Shown in pieces: positions 8,246 to 17,223 of a stretch of DNA of 60,304 nt. The notes under the pieces are model-generated. The model saw only the letters and a list, made by a program, of their open reading frames with translations, did no database searches and was not told the DNA's origin. The number at the start of each line of letters is the position of its first letter. The stretch's first letter is position 1. The position numbers and the translations under genes are program-made. The DNA is from Oscillospiraceae bacterium (GTDB taxonomy: Bacteria; Bacillota; Clostridia; Oscillospirales; Acutalibacteraceae): positions 1-60,304 of the forward strand of contig SVOQ01000015.1 in assembly GCA_015066345.1 (NCBI GenBank), read 5' to 3'.

Positions 8246-10012
8246 CTATATTATGTAATTTCCGCTTATAAAAATCTGTGTTCCTTTACTTATTGCTCCA
8301 CCGGGGCGAATGACAATTTCACCCGTACCCTGTATTCCCCCAAGGCTTTCTACACCCGATGAGAAATGAACAACACATCCCAAAGGAGCGAAAAACAAGG
8401 GCTTTCGGGTAGAAATTGTTGCGAGAGTATGAGTGGTATTTGCCCCAAGGTCTTTTGAAACTTCAGTACGAATGGCAACACAAACCATTCTCAAAGCGGG
8501 ATAATGCCTGATATTACAGGTAAGATTCTGTGCGTTTTCGTGGGATTCGTAAGATATATTTTCGTAGTTGAGTTCACCCGAAACGCTGAGATTTCCGTCA
8601 ACGCTTAAATCCCACGCAACCTCCAACTCGTTTTCCTTTTCGGAAAATTTACCGAAGGCGGCACCTTTACCGCCCCGACGTATATTAAAGGGAATAGCCG
8701 CCACGGACACGGAGCGTAAAAACTCAATATAATTCCGGCAAACACGGTCTTTTACTCCCACCGAAACCATATAGGACGAGCCTTCCTCAATATTACCGTC
8801 GCCGAAAATGAACGGGGAATTTGTAAGACTCAGTGCATCACCATATGAAGAAGCCTTAGAATTTTTAAATTTCAATACGGTTTCGCAATTGTTTTTATTA
8901 TTCACCTGACTGTAACCCACGGCGTAATCAATAATCAGGTATTTACCCTGAGAATTCAGAGTGCCGTCCTCGTCACATCTTTCAATGCTTTTAATAGTCA
9001 CATACGGACTTTTGTAATCGCATACGGTTATATTCTGAGTTTTCTGAGTAATAAAACCTCGGCTGTCCCTTAGGGAAACGGTTATTGTTACAGTACCGCT
9101 TTTGGTTAAATCAAACACCGCGGGAGCATTCCTCTTAGAAACATCCCCCACCGTAATAGTAAGGCTCTGTAAAGTTGCCCCGTATTTATACGTAATGTCC
9201 GTCAAATCCACCTTCAACTGACTTATACCCTTAACGTATTCATCAAAATCTTCGGGTACCGAGTTTTCTATTTTCTGTAATGAGATATTAAACTCGGGCT
9301 TATACGCGGATGTTGAGGGTATAACAAAGGGAATATTTTTATTAACCGAGCCAATAAGTACGCCCTTACTGTACGTTTTCAGAGTGATTTTCAAAGTACC
9401 TTTTGAAGCCTTTGGAACCTGACTTGCCCAATTAAGGGGTATGCTCATTGTATATTCCTTTACTCCTGCACCAATATCCGCACTTGCACTTTCGTTTCCC
9501 ACACTCCATATTAACCTATGGGTAAAACTACCCGATGCGTAGGTTATGGTGGCTTTGAGAGTACTGTCGGGGTTGACACTTACCGCAGAAAGTGAAAAAG
9601 ACGATGCTCTCGGTATGGTGGTGCATTTAAAACTGCAAGTAACCTCACCACCCGTAAGGTTGGTGCTACTCATAGTAAATTCGCCACCTATATTCAAAGC
9701 AAGGCTACCGTCGGCGGTATGACTAACATTCCCCGTCCATTGGGCAAGGGTTACCGTAAGGTTATTTCTCGTATCAATAGCGATATTTTTACTCACCTTT
9801 ACCGACCCGCCCACAGTGAGTTTTACACTGTTTGCACTTTCCGTAAGGTTGTAAGCGGAGGCGGAGTAGCCGTCATTTCTTTTAAGCAGAAGTTTTACCG
9901 TAACGTTACTTGTGTTTGAAGAAATGTTCTGAGAATTTTGGGATACATTCAGCCACAAATCATATTTACCGCCTGAAACACCCGTACATTTACCGTAATA
10001 ATTAATCCCCAT
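8246..10012 (-). CDS. Phage minor structural/tail protein, DUF859-like
   Basis: A 588-residue beta-rich protein. The N-terminus (YGKCTGVSGGKYDLWLNVSQ) and repeated Ig-like beta segments up to about residue 430 match the DUF859 family of phage structural proteins. The last 130 or so residues contain GAAFGKFSEKENELEVAWDL, a segment typical of fibre proteins, and a distal beta domain. It overlaps the preceding coiled-coil gene by 11 nt. Likely a fibre or tail-tip component; the exact role is unknown. Confidence 0.7.
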   Translation of the reverse strand: MGINYYGKCTGVSGGKYDLWLNVSQNSQNISSNTSNVTVKLLLKRNDGYSASAYNLTESANSVKLTVGGSVKVSKNIAIDTRNNLTVTLAQWTGNVSHTADGSLALNIGGEFTMSSTNLTGGEVTCSFKCTTIPRASSFSLSAVSVNPDSTLKATITYASGSFTHRLIWSVGNESASADIGAGVKEYTMSIPLNWASQVPKASKGTLKITLKTYSKGVLIGSVNKNIPFVIPSTSAYKPEFNISLQKIENSVPEDFDEYVKGISQLKVDLTDITYKYGATLQSLTITVGDVSKRNAPAVFDLTKSGTVTITVSLRDSRGFITQKTQNITVCDYKSPYVTIKSIERCDEDGTLNSQGKYLIIDYAVGYSQVNNKNNCETVLKFKNSKASSYGDALSLTNSPFIFGDGNIEEGSSYMVSVGVKDRVCRNYIEFLRSVSVAAIPFNIRRGGKGAAFGKFSEKENELEVAWDLSVDGNLSVSGELNYENISYESHENAQNLTCNIRHYPALRMVCVAIRTEVSKDLGANTTHTLATISTRKPLFFAPLGCVVHFSSGVESLGGIQGTGEIVIRPGGAISKGTQIFISGNYII

Positions 10013-10964
10013 CTATCCACCTCACTTCAAGTCCGTTTCGGGTAGTATCAAATAAAAAATACCCGTCGTTGGAATTACCAATTTTTAAATAATCTATAAT
10101 TTCCGCGTTGGTTATGTACAACGCACTGCCCGAAATATACGCTACTTCCGCAACGCCCTGATAAAAGGAAAGTTTATCATTTGTAAATCGGGCTTTTACG
10201 TTACTGTCACTTCTGCCGATTTCAATACCGTATACGCCCTCCTCCAACTCGCCTCGTCTTATGTACACATCCAGAGATGAAACGAGTTCACTTACCTCTC
10301 CGCCAAGGGTGGATAAATCATCCGAAACCTTAGTAACACTTTCGGAAAACTGCTCCGTAATATTATCCGCGGATGCTGTTATCTGGGCATTAACCCGATT
10401 TTCAAGGCTTTGGGAATCCTCTTTTGTAACGTACAGGTTTTCTATCTGTGTGCTTATTGCCTCCGCCTGAAGCGTCAGTTCCGCTTTAGCACTTTTCTTA
10501 TAACCCTCTAAATCCTGTGAAACCGTCTCGGTATTTTCTGAAACCAGTTTTATATCCGAGAAATTCTGTTGTATTTTTGTTTCGGTCTGTGCTGAGTATT
10601 CACCGAATTCGCTTTTTCCTACAAAATCCCCCGTAACACTCTGTAAAATCTCTGTTTTACTCTGCTCAATTCTGGAGTTGTAGTCCTTCTCAATATCCTC
10701 GGCGGTACTGAGAATTTTTTCTTTTAGTTGGTTGAATCTCTCGCGACTCGCACCGTTAAGAATGGTCACGTTTTCCTGTTGGCTTTTTCTTGTAGTTTCA
10801 ATTTTTTCTTCAAGTGCCGACAGTTCATTCTGACTTTTAACATCAAGGGCATGGGACAAAGCCTCGTTAAGTTCATAGAGATAATTTTTCAGAAGTAAAA
10901 ATCTGTTATCGGTGGAATACTTTACTGAAGTGATATTCGGAACACTTAAATTAAGGTCATACAT
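10002..10964 (-). CDS. Phage coiled-coil tail/connector-associated protein
   Basis: 320 residues. Residues of about 20-235 are nearly continuous amphipathic helix and coiled coil (many Glu, Gln, Lys, Ser; SQNELSALEEKIETT and following). The C-terminal 85 or so residues are a beta-rich module (EEGVYGIEIGRSD onward) that resembles the shared C-terminal region of phage minor tail proteins. It overlaps genes on both sides (8 and 11 nt). Probably a trimeric tail spike or fibre shaft. It is too short for a tape measure, consistent with a short tail. Confidence 0.62.
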   Translation of the reverse strand: MYDLNLSVPNITSVKYSTDNRFLLLKNYLYELNEALSHALDVKSQNELSALEEKIETTRKSQQENVTILNGASRERFNQLKEKILSTAEDIEKDYNSRIEQSKTEILQSVTGDFVGKSEFGEYSAQTETKIQQNFSDIKLVSENTETVSQDLEGYKKSAKAELTLQAEAISTQIENLYVTKEDSQSLENRVNAQITASADNITEQFSESVTKVSDDLSTLGGEVSELVSSLDVYIRRGELEEGVYGIEIGRSDSNVKARFTNDKLSFYQGVAEVAYISGSALYITNAEIIDYLKIGNSNDGYFLFDTTRNGLEVRWIDGD

Positions 10965-12714
10965 TCAGCTCACTCCCCGATTCAATTTTTCTTGAAATAC
11001 TGTAAATTTTAACGTCACCCCTGCCCTGAATTTTAATACGAAGGTGGTCGCATCTCGGTGTAATAAACGGAAGATGCAGTGAGCCGGTTTTATCAAAAAC
11101 AGTATCAATTTGTTTGACCCATTTACCGTTACTGTCAAACTCAAAGAACACCGAAAGCCTTGCTCCCTTAGTACCCGTTGCCCTTAGAGATACATTGGAA
11201 TAATACTTATTTTCGGGAAGTCCCAGACCCCATAAACCGCTTTCAAAGGTCCAGTTAAAGTCATCCTCCTCATAAAAACCCTTTAACTCACCCGTAAAAG
11301 AACCGTAGCGGTTTTCACCGTCCATAAGCCCCATACGACGGGAGCCGTCCTGATTCATAATGAAGTAAAGGTTGCAGTTGTTATTGGAAAATTCCCTTAT
11401 ATCAATATTATCCTCCCTGTGCCAGAGAGCCTTGTCCTCGTCGTAAACAAACAGATGTCTCTGCTCGTTTTTGTCGGACATACAGATGTAATATTTACTG
11501 AAGCACCCCCCTGCCACGGCTTTTGAGTAGTAGGTATCTCCAAGAGCCGATGAAACCGAGACAGGTACACCACCCTCGTAGGCACATACACCGCCCACGG
11601 ATTTATAGTAAAGTGTTTCATTAAGGCACACCACGGAACGGTGTGAGCCTTTCTGCACTCCGCGTATATAGGACGTAACCACCGTATAGGGCGGATTCTG
11701 ACCGTATATTTTATGAACACAGTTTTCTTTGAAGAAAAGGATATATCCTCTGTAACCCACCGCCGCGGTAAAGGGTCCGTCACTACCTACGCTTACGGCA
11801 TAACTGTCCATAGAAATACCCATAAAGGAATTAAAATTCTTAGGGTCACCGAGTTTTGATGCGTAAATCTCGTTGGTTTTTGAGGAGCAACCCCATATTC
11901 GGTTACCGTACTCACAAACAAAATCCATATCGGGGACTTTTCGTTGCACCCTGACTACGGTATCAATGGTAAGAGCATTGTCGATAATCCCCGTTATAAC
12001 AATAAAGTCATCACCCTTGTGACGGATAACGTGAGCCCCGTCAAGGTCGGTATTTTCAAAACCCGAAAGCAGAACACCGTCATACTGATTAAAATTCTCA
12101 CCGATATTCGCACAGTTAATACGCACGTATGTAGTGGCAATTTCCTGCCAGAAATTAACCGTTTCGTAAAACTGTTTGAGTGTATGGGGTGTACTCGAGG
12201 TATCAAGCCACAAATCACCGTTAGCGGGATTTTCGGGAGGTACTGAGGAAATTGCGTAATCCCCGTACAACTCACCGTCCGCCCTGCACATTCCCAAAGT
12301 TACCTGAGCGTTACTTTCAAACTCCGCCTCCAGATAACCGTAGTCGCTTAAATCCTCGGTGTTTACGTAAACCTTATCGGGAAAGATAATGAGATACGCA
12401 CCCATGGAAACGAATTTTCTTTCTTCGTTTATGTTGGGGAAGAATAAATCAGTAACCTTTTCACCGCCGTAATACAAGGAGCCGTTATTTATGTACGCGA
12501 TGCACTCCTTAGAAAAAAGCCCCTGAAGATTATCACCCGTCACGTTAAAGAACACTCTTTTATTTCTTGGTGAAAGGGCGGGGAAAGAAACAACACCCGT
12601 ATTCTCGGTAAACGAAAAGGCATTTTCGCCAATGACCTTATTATTTTCGTAGCCTTTGAAACGACTTATAATTTCACGGTCCTTATAAAGCTCATTTAAT
12701 CTGGGGTTATACAT
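10957..12714 (-). CDS. Beta-propeller-like tail (nozzle/stabilisation) protein of a short-tailed phage
   Basis: 585 residues, almost all beta. Repeating blade-like segments (for example RIWGCSSKTNEIYASKLGDPK, YRGYILFFKENCVHKIYG, KSVGGVCAYEGG) are characteristic of propeller-type nozzle or tail-needle-stabilisation proteins in podovirus-like phages. The C-terminus is a separate beta domain. It follows the small adapter-like gene and overlaps it by 8 nt, the order expected for adapter then nozzle. The assignment rests on fold pattern and position. Confidence 0.6.
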   Translation of the reverse strand: MYNPRLNELYKDREIISRFKGYENNKVIGENAFSFTENTGVVSFPALSPRNKRVFFNVTGDNLQGLFSKECIAYINNGSLYYGGEKVTDLFFPNINEERKFVSMGAYLIIFPDKVYVNTEDLSDYGYLEAEFESNAQVTLGMCRADGELYGDYAISSVPPENPANGDLWLDTSSTPHTLKQFYETVNFWQEIATTYVRINCANIGENFNQYDGVLLSGFENTDLDGAHVIRHKGDDFIVITGIIDNALTIDTVVRVQRKVPDMDFVCEYGNRIWGCSSKTNEIYASKLGDPKNFNSFMGISMDSYAVSVGSDGPFTAAVGYRGYILFFKENCVHKIYGQNPPYTVVTSYIRGVQKGSHRSVVCLNETLYYKSVGGVCAYEGGVPVSVSSALGDTYYSKAVAGGCFSKYYICMSDKNEQRHLFVYDEDKALWHREDNIDIREFSNNNCNLYFIMNQDGSRRMGLMDGENRYGSFTGELKGFYEEDDFNWTFESGLWGLGLPENKYYSNVSLRATGTKGARLSVFFEFDSNGKWVKQIDTVFDKTGSLHLPFITPRCDHLRIKIQGRGDVKIYSISRKIESGSELNV

Positions 12715-13084
12715 ACAAATCCCCTGCCTTTATTTCACTCTGTTTTAAAACTGCCTTTTTTCGGTTTATACTGTTACTCAAATCCCTGTACATATTGTTA
12801 AAAAGCAGGGCGGAGTTATTGAATCGGGCAATTTCACCGTTCATATAGTCGAGCTTCATATTAAGGTACAAGCCGTAAATTTCACCGAATTCCTCGGGTG
12901 CTTTAAGTGTGGTTTCCAATGGAGTGGAAATATCGTAGCCCTTAAAAGGCTCGTCCCCTCTCGGCTCGGTAATTTCCGAACTGATTTTATAATCCAACTG
13001 AGAAACCCAACGTATTTTTTTACCTATGTCAACTGAGTTACTGCGTTCAGAGTCAAATATCTCAATTGCTTTTCTTAAAGTCAT
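12707..13084 (-). CDS. Head-to-tail adapter-like protein
   Basis: 125 residues, mainly helical, with the pattern IRWVSQLDYKISSEI near the N-terminus and LYLNMKLDYMNGEIARFNNSALLFNN in the C-terminal half. This pattern is seen in small connector proteins between capsid and tail genes of Firmicutes short-tailed phages, analogous in role to the T7 gp11 adapter. No enzymatic motif. It overlaps the nozzle gene by 8 nt. Confidence 0.6.
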   Translation of the reverse strand: MTLRKAIEIFDSERSNSVDIGKKIRWVSQLDYKISSEITEPRGDEPFKGYDISTPLETTLKAPEEFGEIYGLYLNMKLDYMNGEIARFNNSALLFNNMYRDLSNSINRKKAVLKQSEIKAGDLYV

Positions 13085-13095
13085 AAAACCCCTCC

Positions 13096-13308
13096 TTAAA
13101 GAGAGATATTAGCGTCAATATATGCCGCGGAAACCGCCGCCATATTCTCACTGTTTTTAATTACCTCTGCGAAGCGTTCGGGAATTTCAACGGTTTTGCC
13201 CGTCTGCACAAGGATACGTTCACCGTTAACCGCAACGAAACGTTCCGTATCATTTCTTGAGGTTTTAGGAATAAAAACACTCACGAGTTTTTCTTTTGTA
13301 TTTGCCAT
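13096..13308 (-). CDS. Small phage protein after the major capsid gene
   Basis: 70 residues, basic N-terminus then a compact beta/alpha domain (ERFVAVNGERILVQTGKTVEIP). Genes of this size and pattern often follow the capsid gene and may be head-decoration or neck proteins; I cannot assign one. It has its own ribosome site (AAAGGAG region, 13319-13325). Confidence 0.6.
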   Translation of the reverse strand: MANTKEKLVSVFIPKTSRNDTERFVAVNGERILVQTGKTVEIPERFAEVIKNSENMAAVSAAYIDANISL

Positions 13309-13366
13309 TTATATACACTCCTTTAATGTGTGGGGTGTCATAAAGACACCCCCGTTAATATTTAAT

Positions 13367-14380
13367 TCAGTTAGCCTTAGCAGTTGCACTGAAAGCAGAA
13401 CCGCTTTCAATTCTGATAAGGTATTCTTCAACAAGTCTTTTTGCAGTCTTAAGACCCTTCCAACCCACTGAAGAACGCTGATTAAGGGGGTCGTTACCGT
13501 AGCCCTTCTGTTTTACGATATGCTCAACGCCACCGCCGTTAACGCTTGTAACACCGTAGGCATCCGCACCGATAATAAGTGTTGCGAATACGGCACAACC
13601 ACTTGCACCCTCGTTCCAGATTTTAGCCTCTGTGCTTTCAACGAAACGTACACCGCCGAGACAACCGATTTCGCCCTTAAGCATATTTTCGGGGGTTGCG
13701 TATTTCTGAACTTCCATCCACTGATTACCCGCCTCCTGCATAAGATCGTAGGCAACATAGGGGTGAATAATACCAACATAGTAGCCGTCAATTTTGGGGG
13801 CGTTCATTGCCTTAAGTTCTGCCGCCGCCTTGAAAACATCCTTAACACGAAGGAGTGCGGTTTTGTCAATTGCACTTCTTGAGGTAACCGCAGTTTCAGT
13901 ACCGTCCGCAGAAACCTTGGGGCAATAAAGCACGTTTGTACCGCCGACAATTTCGTTTCTTACAATTGTATCCATAGTAAGACCCGCCTGTGACGCAAGT
14001 TGCTTAGTAGCCTCAACGATAGTATTATCAACCGCAGTAAGCTCAAGAAGGTCGGTCTGCTCAATATAGTCACCGTACTGTTCAACAGTAGCACTGACGC
14101 TTGAAACATTAAGTTTATTACCCGTGGGTGTTACACCCTCAGTAAGGGGTGTAAGAGCCTTGGGGAGGGATGAAAACTTACGGAACTCAATAATCTTACC
14201 GCCGTTTTTGGGGATATCGCGTTTCTGACCGAACTGGTCGTGAACAAGGTAGGGTGAAGCAAGAGTAATAAGAGTTTTATCGTAAAATGTTTTCATTTCC
14301 GCAGAAAGTGATTCGGAAGTAGTTTTGTTCACTTCGTCACCTGCGGCAAAAAGCTGAATATTAAAAATATAATCTGTCAT
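13367..14380 (-). CDS. Major capsid protein, N4-gp56 family
   Basis: 337 residues, the main shell subunit. The N-terminus is MTDYIFNIQLFAAGD; after it comes the family core (FYDKTLITLASPYLVHDQFGQ ..., GGKIIEFRKFSSLP, ALTEGVTP-like segment and LLELTAVDNTIVEATKQL). The IQLFA motif at residues 8-12 matches the L27-type Prp cleavage motif, so cleavage after Phe11 is predicted. It follows the scaffold gene by 20 nt. The capsid identification is firm from sequence pattern and gene order; the cleavage is inference. Confidence 0.88.
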   Translation of the reverse strand: MTDYIFNIQLFAAGDEVNKTTSESLSAEMKTFYDKTLITLASPYLVHDQFGQKRDIPKNGGKIIEFRKFSSLPKALTPLTEGVTPTGNKLNVSSVSATVEQYGDYIEQTDLLELTAVDNTIVEATKQLASQAGLTMDTIVRNEIVGGTNVLYCPKVSADGTETAVTSRSAIDKTALLRVKDVFKAAAELKAMNAPKIDGYYVGIIHPYVAYDLMQEAGNQWMEVQKYATPENMLKGEIGCLGGVRFVESTEAKIWNEGASGCAVFATLIIGADAYGVTSVNGGGVEHIVKQKGYGNDPLNQRSSVGWKGLKTAKRLVEEYLIRIESGSAFSATAKAN

Positions 14381-14400
14381 AAAATTTCCTTTCCATGGTG

Positions 14401-15165
14401 CTAAAAAGATATATTCGCACCATTCTCAACCTGTTTAAGTATTTTTAAAATATCTTGTGAGGTCAGGGAATTAACGTCAACAGATGTAACAACCGCACTC
14501 TCCGAGGAAACACCGTTTTCAATGGGGCGTCTGCCTTTAGCCTCTATGCCCTTTACAACCTGTTCGCGGACTTTATCCGCGGTGTAAGCCATAGCTCCGG
14601 ACAGTATTTCGTCCTTATGTACTGTTTCATAAGCCGCTTTAAGGGGTACTCCGCCTAAAAGGAGCTGTGAAAACAATTTGTTTTCCCGTAGTTCTTTTCT
14701 TAAATCAAAGTCGGGATATGTATTTTTAACATCCTCACTCTGTTTAACCCAACTGCTTATTTTACCGCGGAGGTTTTTTCCTCGTTCAGAAACAACCTCA
14801 TTTTCAGGCGGTGTATTTACGGGAGTTTTTTCTTTTTCTTTAATAAAATCAAGTAAATTATCCTCGTTACCGTCCTCAACGCCGTATTTCTCCATAAGGG
14901 ACTCAACCACGGGGGAAACCCGTTCCTTGTACTCCTCGAGTTCTTTGGTCTGCTTAAATCTTTTGTCGATAATTGCCTGAGTTTTTCTTGTAAACTGTTC
15001 TTTGAATCTGCCGTTAATTAAATTGGCAAATTCCTCGTCATCGTTTACAATTTCGGCACTTGTCTGCTCGGCGACAGCATCTTCGACGCCCGTTTTCCCG
15101 TTTGAATTTTCCGCACCCTCACTTGCGAAAAGTTGCAAATCGGGAGTGTACCATAATTTTTTCAT
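14401..15165 (-). CDS. Capsid scaffolding protein with LQLFA N-terminal motif
   Basis: 254 residues, highly charged and helical, typical of scaffolds (Glu/Lys-rich coil of about 50-150). The N-terminus MKKLWYTPDLQLFASEG carries LQLFA at residues 10-14, the same processing motif as in the capsid protein; predicted cleavage is after Phe13. The C-terminal region is basic/polar and may bind the capsid subunit. Its position directly before the capsid gene and directly after the Prp-like protease gene supports the call. Confidence 0.82.
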   Translation of the reverse strand: MKKLWYTPDLQLFASEGAENSNGKTGVEDAVAEQTSAEIVNDDEEFANLINGRFKEQFTRKTQAIIDKRFKQTKELEEYKERVSPVVESLMEKYGVEDGNEDNLLDFIKEKEKTPVNTPPENEVVSERGKNLRGKISSWVKQSEDVKNTYPDFDLRKELRENKLFSQLLLGGVPLKAAYETVHKDEILSGAMAYTADKVREQVVKGIEAKGRRPIENGVSSESAVVTSVDVNSLTSQDILKILKQVENGANISF

Positions 15166-15252
15166 TTGTTTTTCCTTTCATTTCAGAAATAAATTTTTAA
15201 TCCATCGTCTTTCCGAAGTGTCATTTATATATAAAAACCCAAGGGTTATTAA

Positions 15253-15573
15253 CTATTCCATTGTGATGTAATCGGGGTAACTTTCCGCCAACATCATAAA
15301 TCCCGTAACAAAAGCATCTATAATGCCCTCAATACGTTCTTTTGAAAAACTGAATTTTTCAATTTCAAAGCAGATATAACCGTCGCGGATAATATTACGG
15401 TGAAGTTTTAATCTACCGTTGCTTTCCTCGTCTAAAATACAGTTGATGAAAGACCCCGCGAGGGTGGATATACCCGCGCAAACTACGTCCTCACCCCGTG
15501 TGCCGTAGCCACTGTGACCCTCAACACTAAAAAGGGTTTTATCGTAGTATTCCCTGTAACATACTTTCGTCAA
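15253..15573 (-). CDS. prp: Prp-family cysteine protease (DUF464), predicted prohead protease
   Basis: A 106-residue protein with the full Prp signature: His20 in VEGHSGYG and Cys32 in EDVVCAGIS, 12 residues apart as in cellular Prp (the His22/Cys34 pair). Cellular Prp removes the N-terminal extension of ribosomal protein L27 at an LQ-x-F/A site. Here the gene lies between portal and scaffold, overlapping the portal stop as ATGA (15570-15573). Scaffold and capsid both carry that motif, so the likely role is capsid maturation. It could also process host L27; a cellular prp would normally sit between rplU and rpmA, which are absent. Confidence 0.85.
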   Translation of the reverse strand: MTKVCYREYYDKTLFSVEGHSGYGTRGEDVVCAGISTLAGSFINCILDEESNGRLKLHRNIIRDGYICFEIEKFSFSKERIEGIIDAFVTGFMMLAESYPDYITME

Positions 15574-17222
15574 ATCATACTCACTCCGCTACTAAGTTTT
15601 GCCGCAAGGGCACTTTTACCCTCAAAGTCCATCATACTTATGGCAAGAAGTGCCTGTTGACGAAACTCGGGATTAAACATTCCCGCGTTATATAACTGCA
15701 AAGCAAGTTCATTCTGACTTATTTTTGTAAAAGGACTTGCCTTCTGAGCACTGACTTTAATATCAAAAACGGGCTTTCTTGAACCCATTTCAATACCGAA
15801 TGTGCTACCCTGATTTTTAAGCCTTATCTGTGAATTGTCGTAGGATATAAACTCCTGCTGACCGTTATCGCCTAAAATACGGAAAAATCGTGGTTCATCG
15901 TAAAACTGACGTATAAGTTCAACTGCAAGGGAATTAAGCTCCGAAAAGGCTCTGTAACCGCCCTTTACCATATCGCGGGTAAGTTTACTACCTGCCTCCT
16001 GTAAAGCCGCAATGGCGGATGCGGCAGTAACACCGCTCGAAACACCGCCCTGTGAAAAATCACGGTTACCGCTTGTTTCCTTAAGCTCGTCGATTTTACT
16101 GTTGAGAATACCGAGGTAAATCTCAGGAATACCCGACATACGAATTTCCCGGATACTGTCCTCACCAAGGTTGCTACCCGAAACGTGAACGAAATTATTG
16201 CTCCAGTCGGCAAATTCTTCTTCGTTTACCGCACCCGAGGAATTAATGAAGTATCTGGGATTCGTAGCCATAGTTGCGTTTTTAACAAGGGCGTTACCCA
16301 ATAAATCTATCTGCTTCTGAGCATCCTTCATAATGTCAATGTAACCGAAACCGCAGGGTGTACCCTCCTCCACAAAAAGGGAATCGAAAACAAAGGGATA
16401 CTGACCGTGGTCGTAAAAGCCCCTCTCGGAATATTCGGGGTCATTTTCCGATGCGTAAAGAAGTTCATTGTTGCAGATTTTACAGTAATGCACCGTTTCA
16501 ACACCGTTTCTTATGACCTTATAGTATCTGTCGATTACGGCACTCTTCTCGGATGTGTCAACGGAATCGTCAAATACATAATGGGCAATTTCTACCGTTG
16601 ACGAGCCTAATTTACCCGACAATTGCGGATAAAGTGACACAAGGGCATCGTTATCCATAAGTTCAACGTGGAAGATGTTTTTGCTTTTCTGTATATCCTT
16701 TACTCCCGGCTCCCAGAAAAGGTTAAGCACGTCCACCTGCTTGATTTCGATATCCCCCAGACCGTTATTTTTCAAGGGATTCCAGAATATACCGTAAACG
16801 GCAGTACCCGCCTTAAGTTTGTACCACCAGGCATCACTGTAAATTTTTTCAAAGCCGTTACGCTCAAAAATAACAGGTAAAATCTGCGAAAGCACCGTTG
16901 CGGCTTTTTCGTCACTTACCTCACGGGGTAAGCAGGTTACTTCGGGATAATTATCCATAGCATCCGCGTGTTTGTTGGCAATGGAGTTAAAAAGCCACGC
17001 GGAGGCATTTTTATCGCCCTTATCCCCCCTTAACTGCTCCCAATGACGCAGTTTAAACCACTGCTCATTGTCAACAATTCGGTTTTCGAGGGCGGTTTTG
17101 CCCTCTTTATATTTTTTGAGAATACTGATTGCTTTCTCGGTTTCCTCCTGACCGATAACCCCTTTTGTACCAATGGTTTCGGCAGGTTTCACTTTCTCAT
17201 AAGTCTTTTTATTTTCTTTCAT
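15570..17222 (-). CDS. Phage portal protein
   Basis: A 550-residue portal subunit forming the DNA channel at the head vertex. Recognisable features are the N-terminal helical part with WFKLRHWEQLRGDKG, the wing region (DIEIKQVDVLNLFWEPGVKDIQKS), the conserved KDAQKQIDLLGNALVKNATMATNPRYF segment near 320, and QGGVSSGVTAASAIAALQEAGSK near 410, all typical of P22/Gram-positive short-tail-type portals. It starts 1 nt after the TerL stop and ends overlapping the Prp gene. Length is in the normal range and the frame is intact. Confidence 0.88.
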   Translation of the reverse strand: MKENKKTYEKVKPAETIGTKGVIGQEETEKAISILKKYKEGKTALENRIVDNEQWFKLRHWEQLRGDKGDKNASAWLFNSIANKHADAMDNYPEVTCLPREVSDEKAATVLSQILPVIFERNGFEKIYSDAWWYKLKAGTAVYGIFWNPLKNNGLGDIEIKQVDVLNLFWEPGVKDIQKSKNIFHVELMDNDALVSLYPQLSGKLGSSTVEIAHYVFDDSVDTSEKSAVIDRYYKVIRNGVETVHYCKICNNELLYASENDPEYSERGFYDHGQYPFVFDSLFVEEGTPCGFGYIDIMKDAQKQIDLLGNALVKNATMATNPRYFINSSGAVNEEEFADWSNNFVHVSGSNLGEDSIREIRMSGIPEIYLGILNSKIDELKETSGNRDFSQGGVSSGVTAASAIAALQEAGSKLTRDMVKGGYRAFSELNSLAVELIRQFYDEPRFFRILGDNGQQEFISYDNSQIRLKNQGSTFGIEMGSRKPVFDIKVSAQKASPFTKISQNELALQLYNAGMFNPEFRQQALLAISMMDFEGKSALAAKLSSGVSMI

Positions 17223-17223
17223 A

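Noticed and set aside
10957-12714. Interpretation of the 585-residue protein as a tape measure
   Set aside because: It is beta-propeller-like, without the long hydrophobic helical pattern or length of a tape measure.
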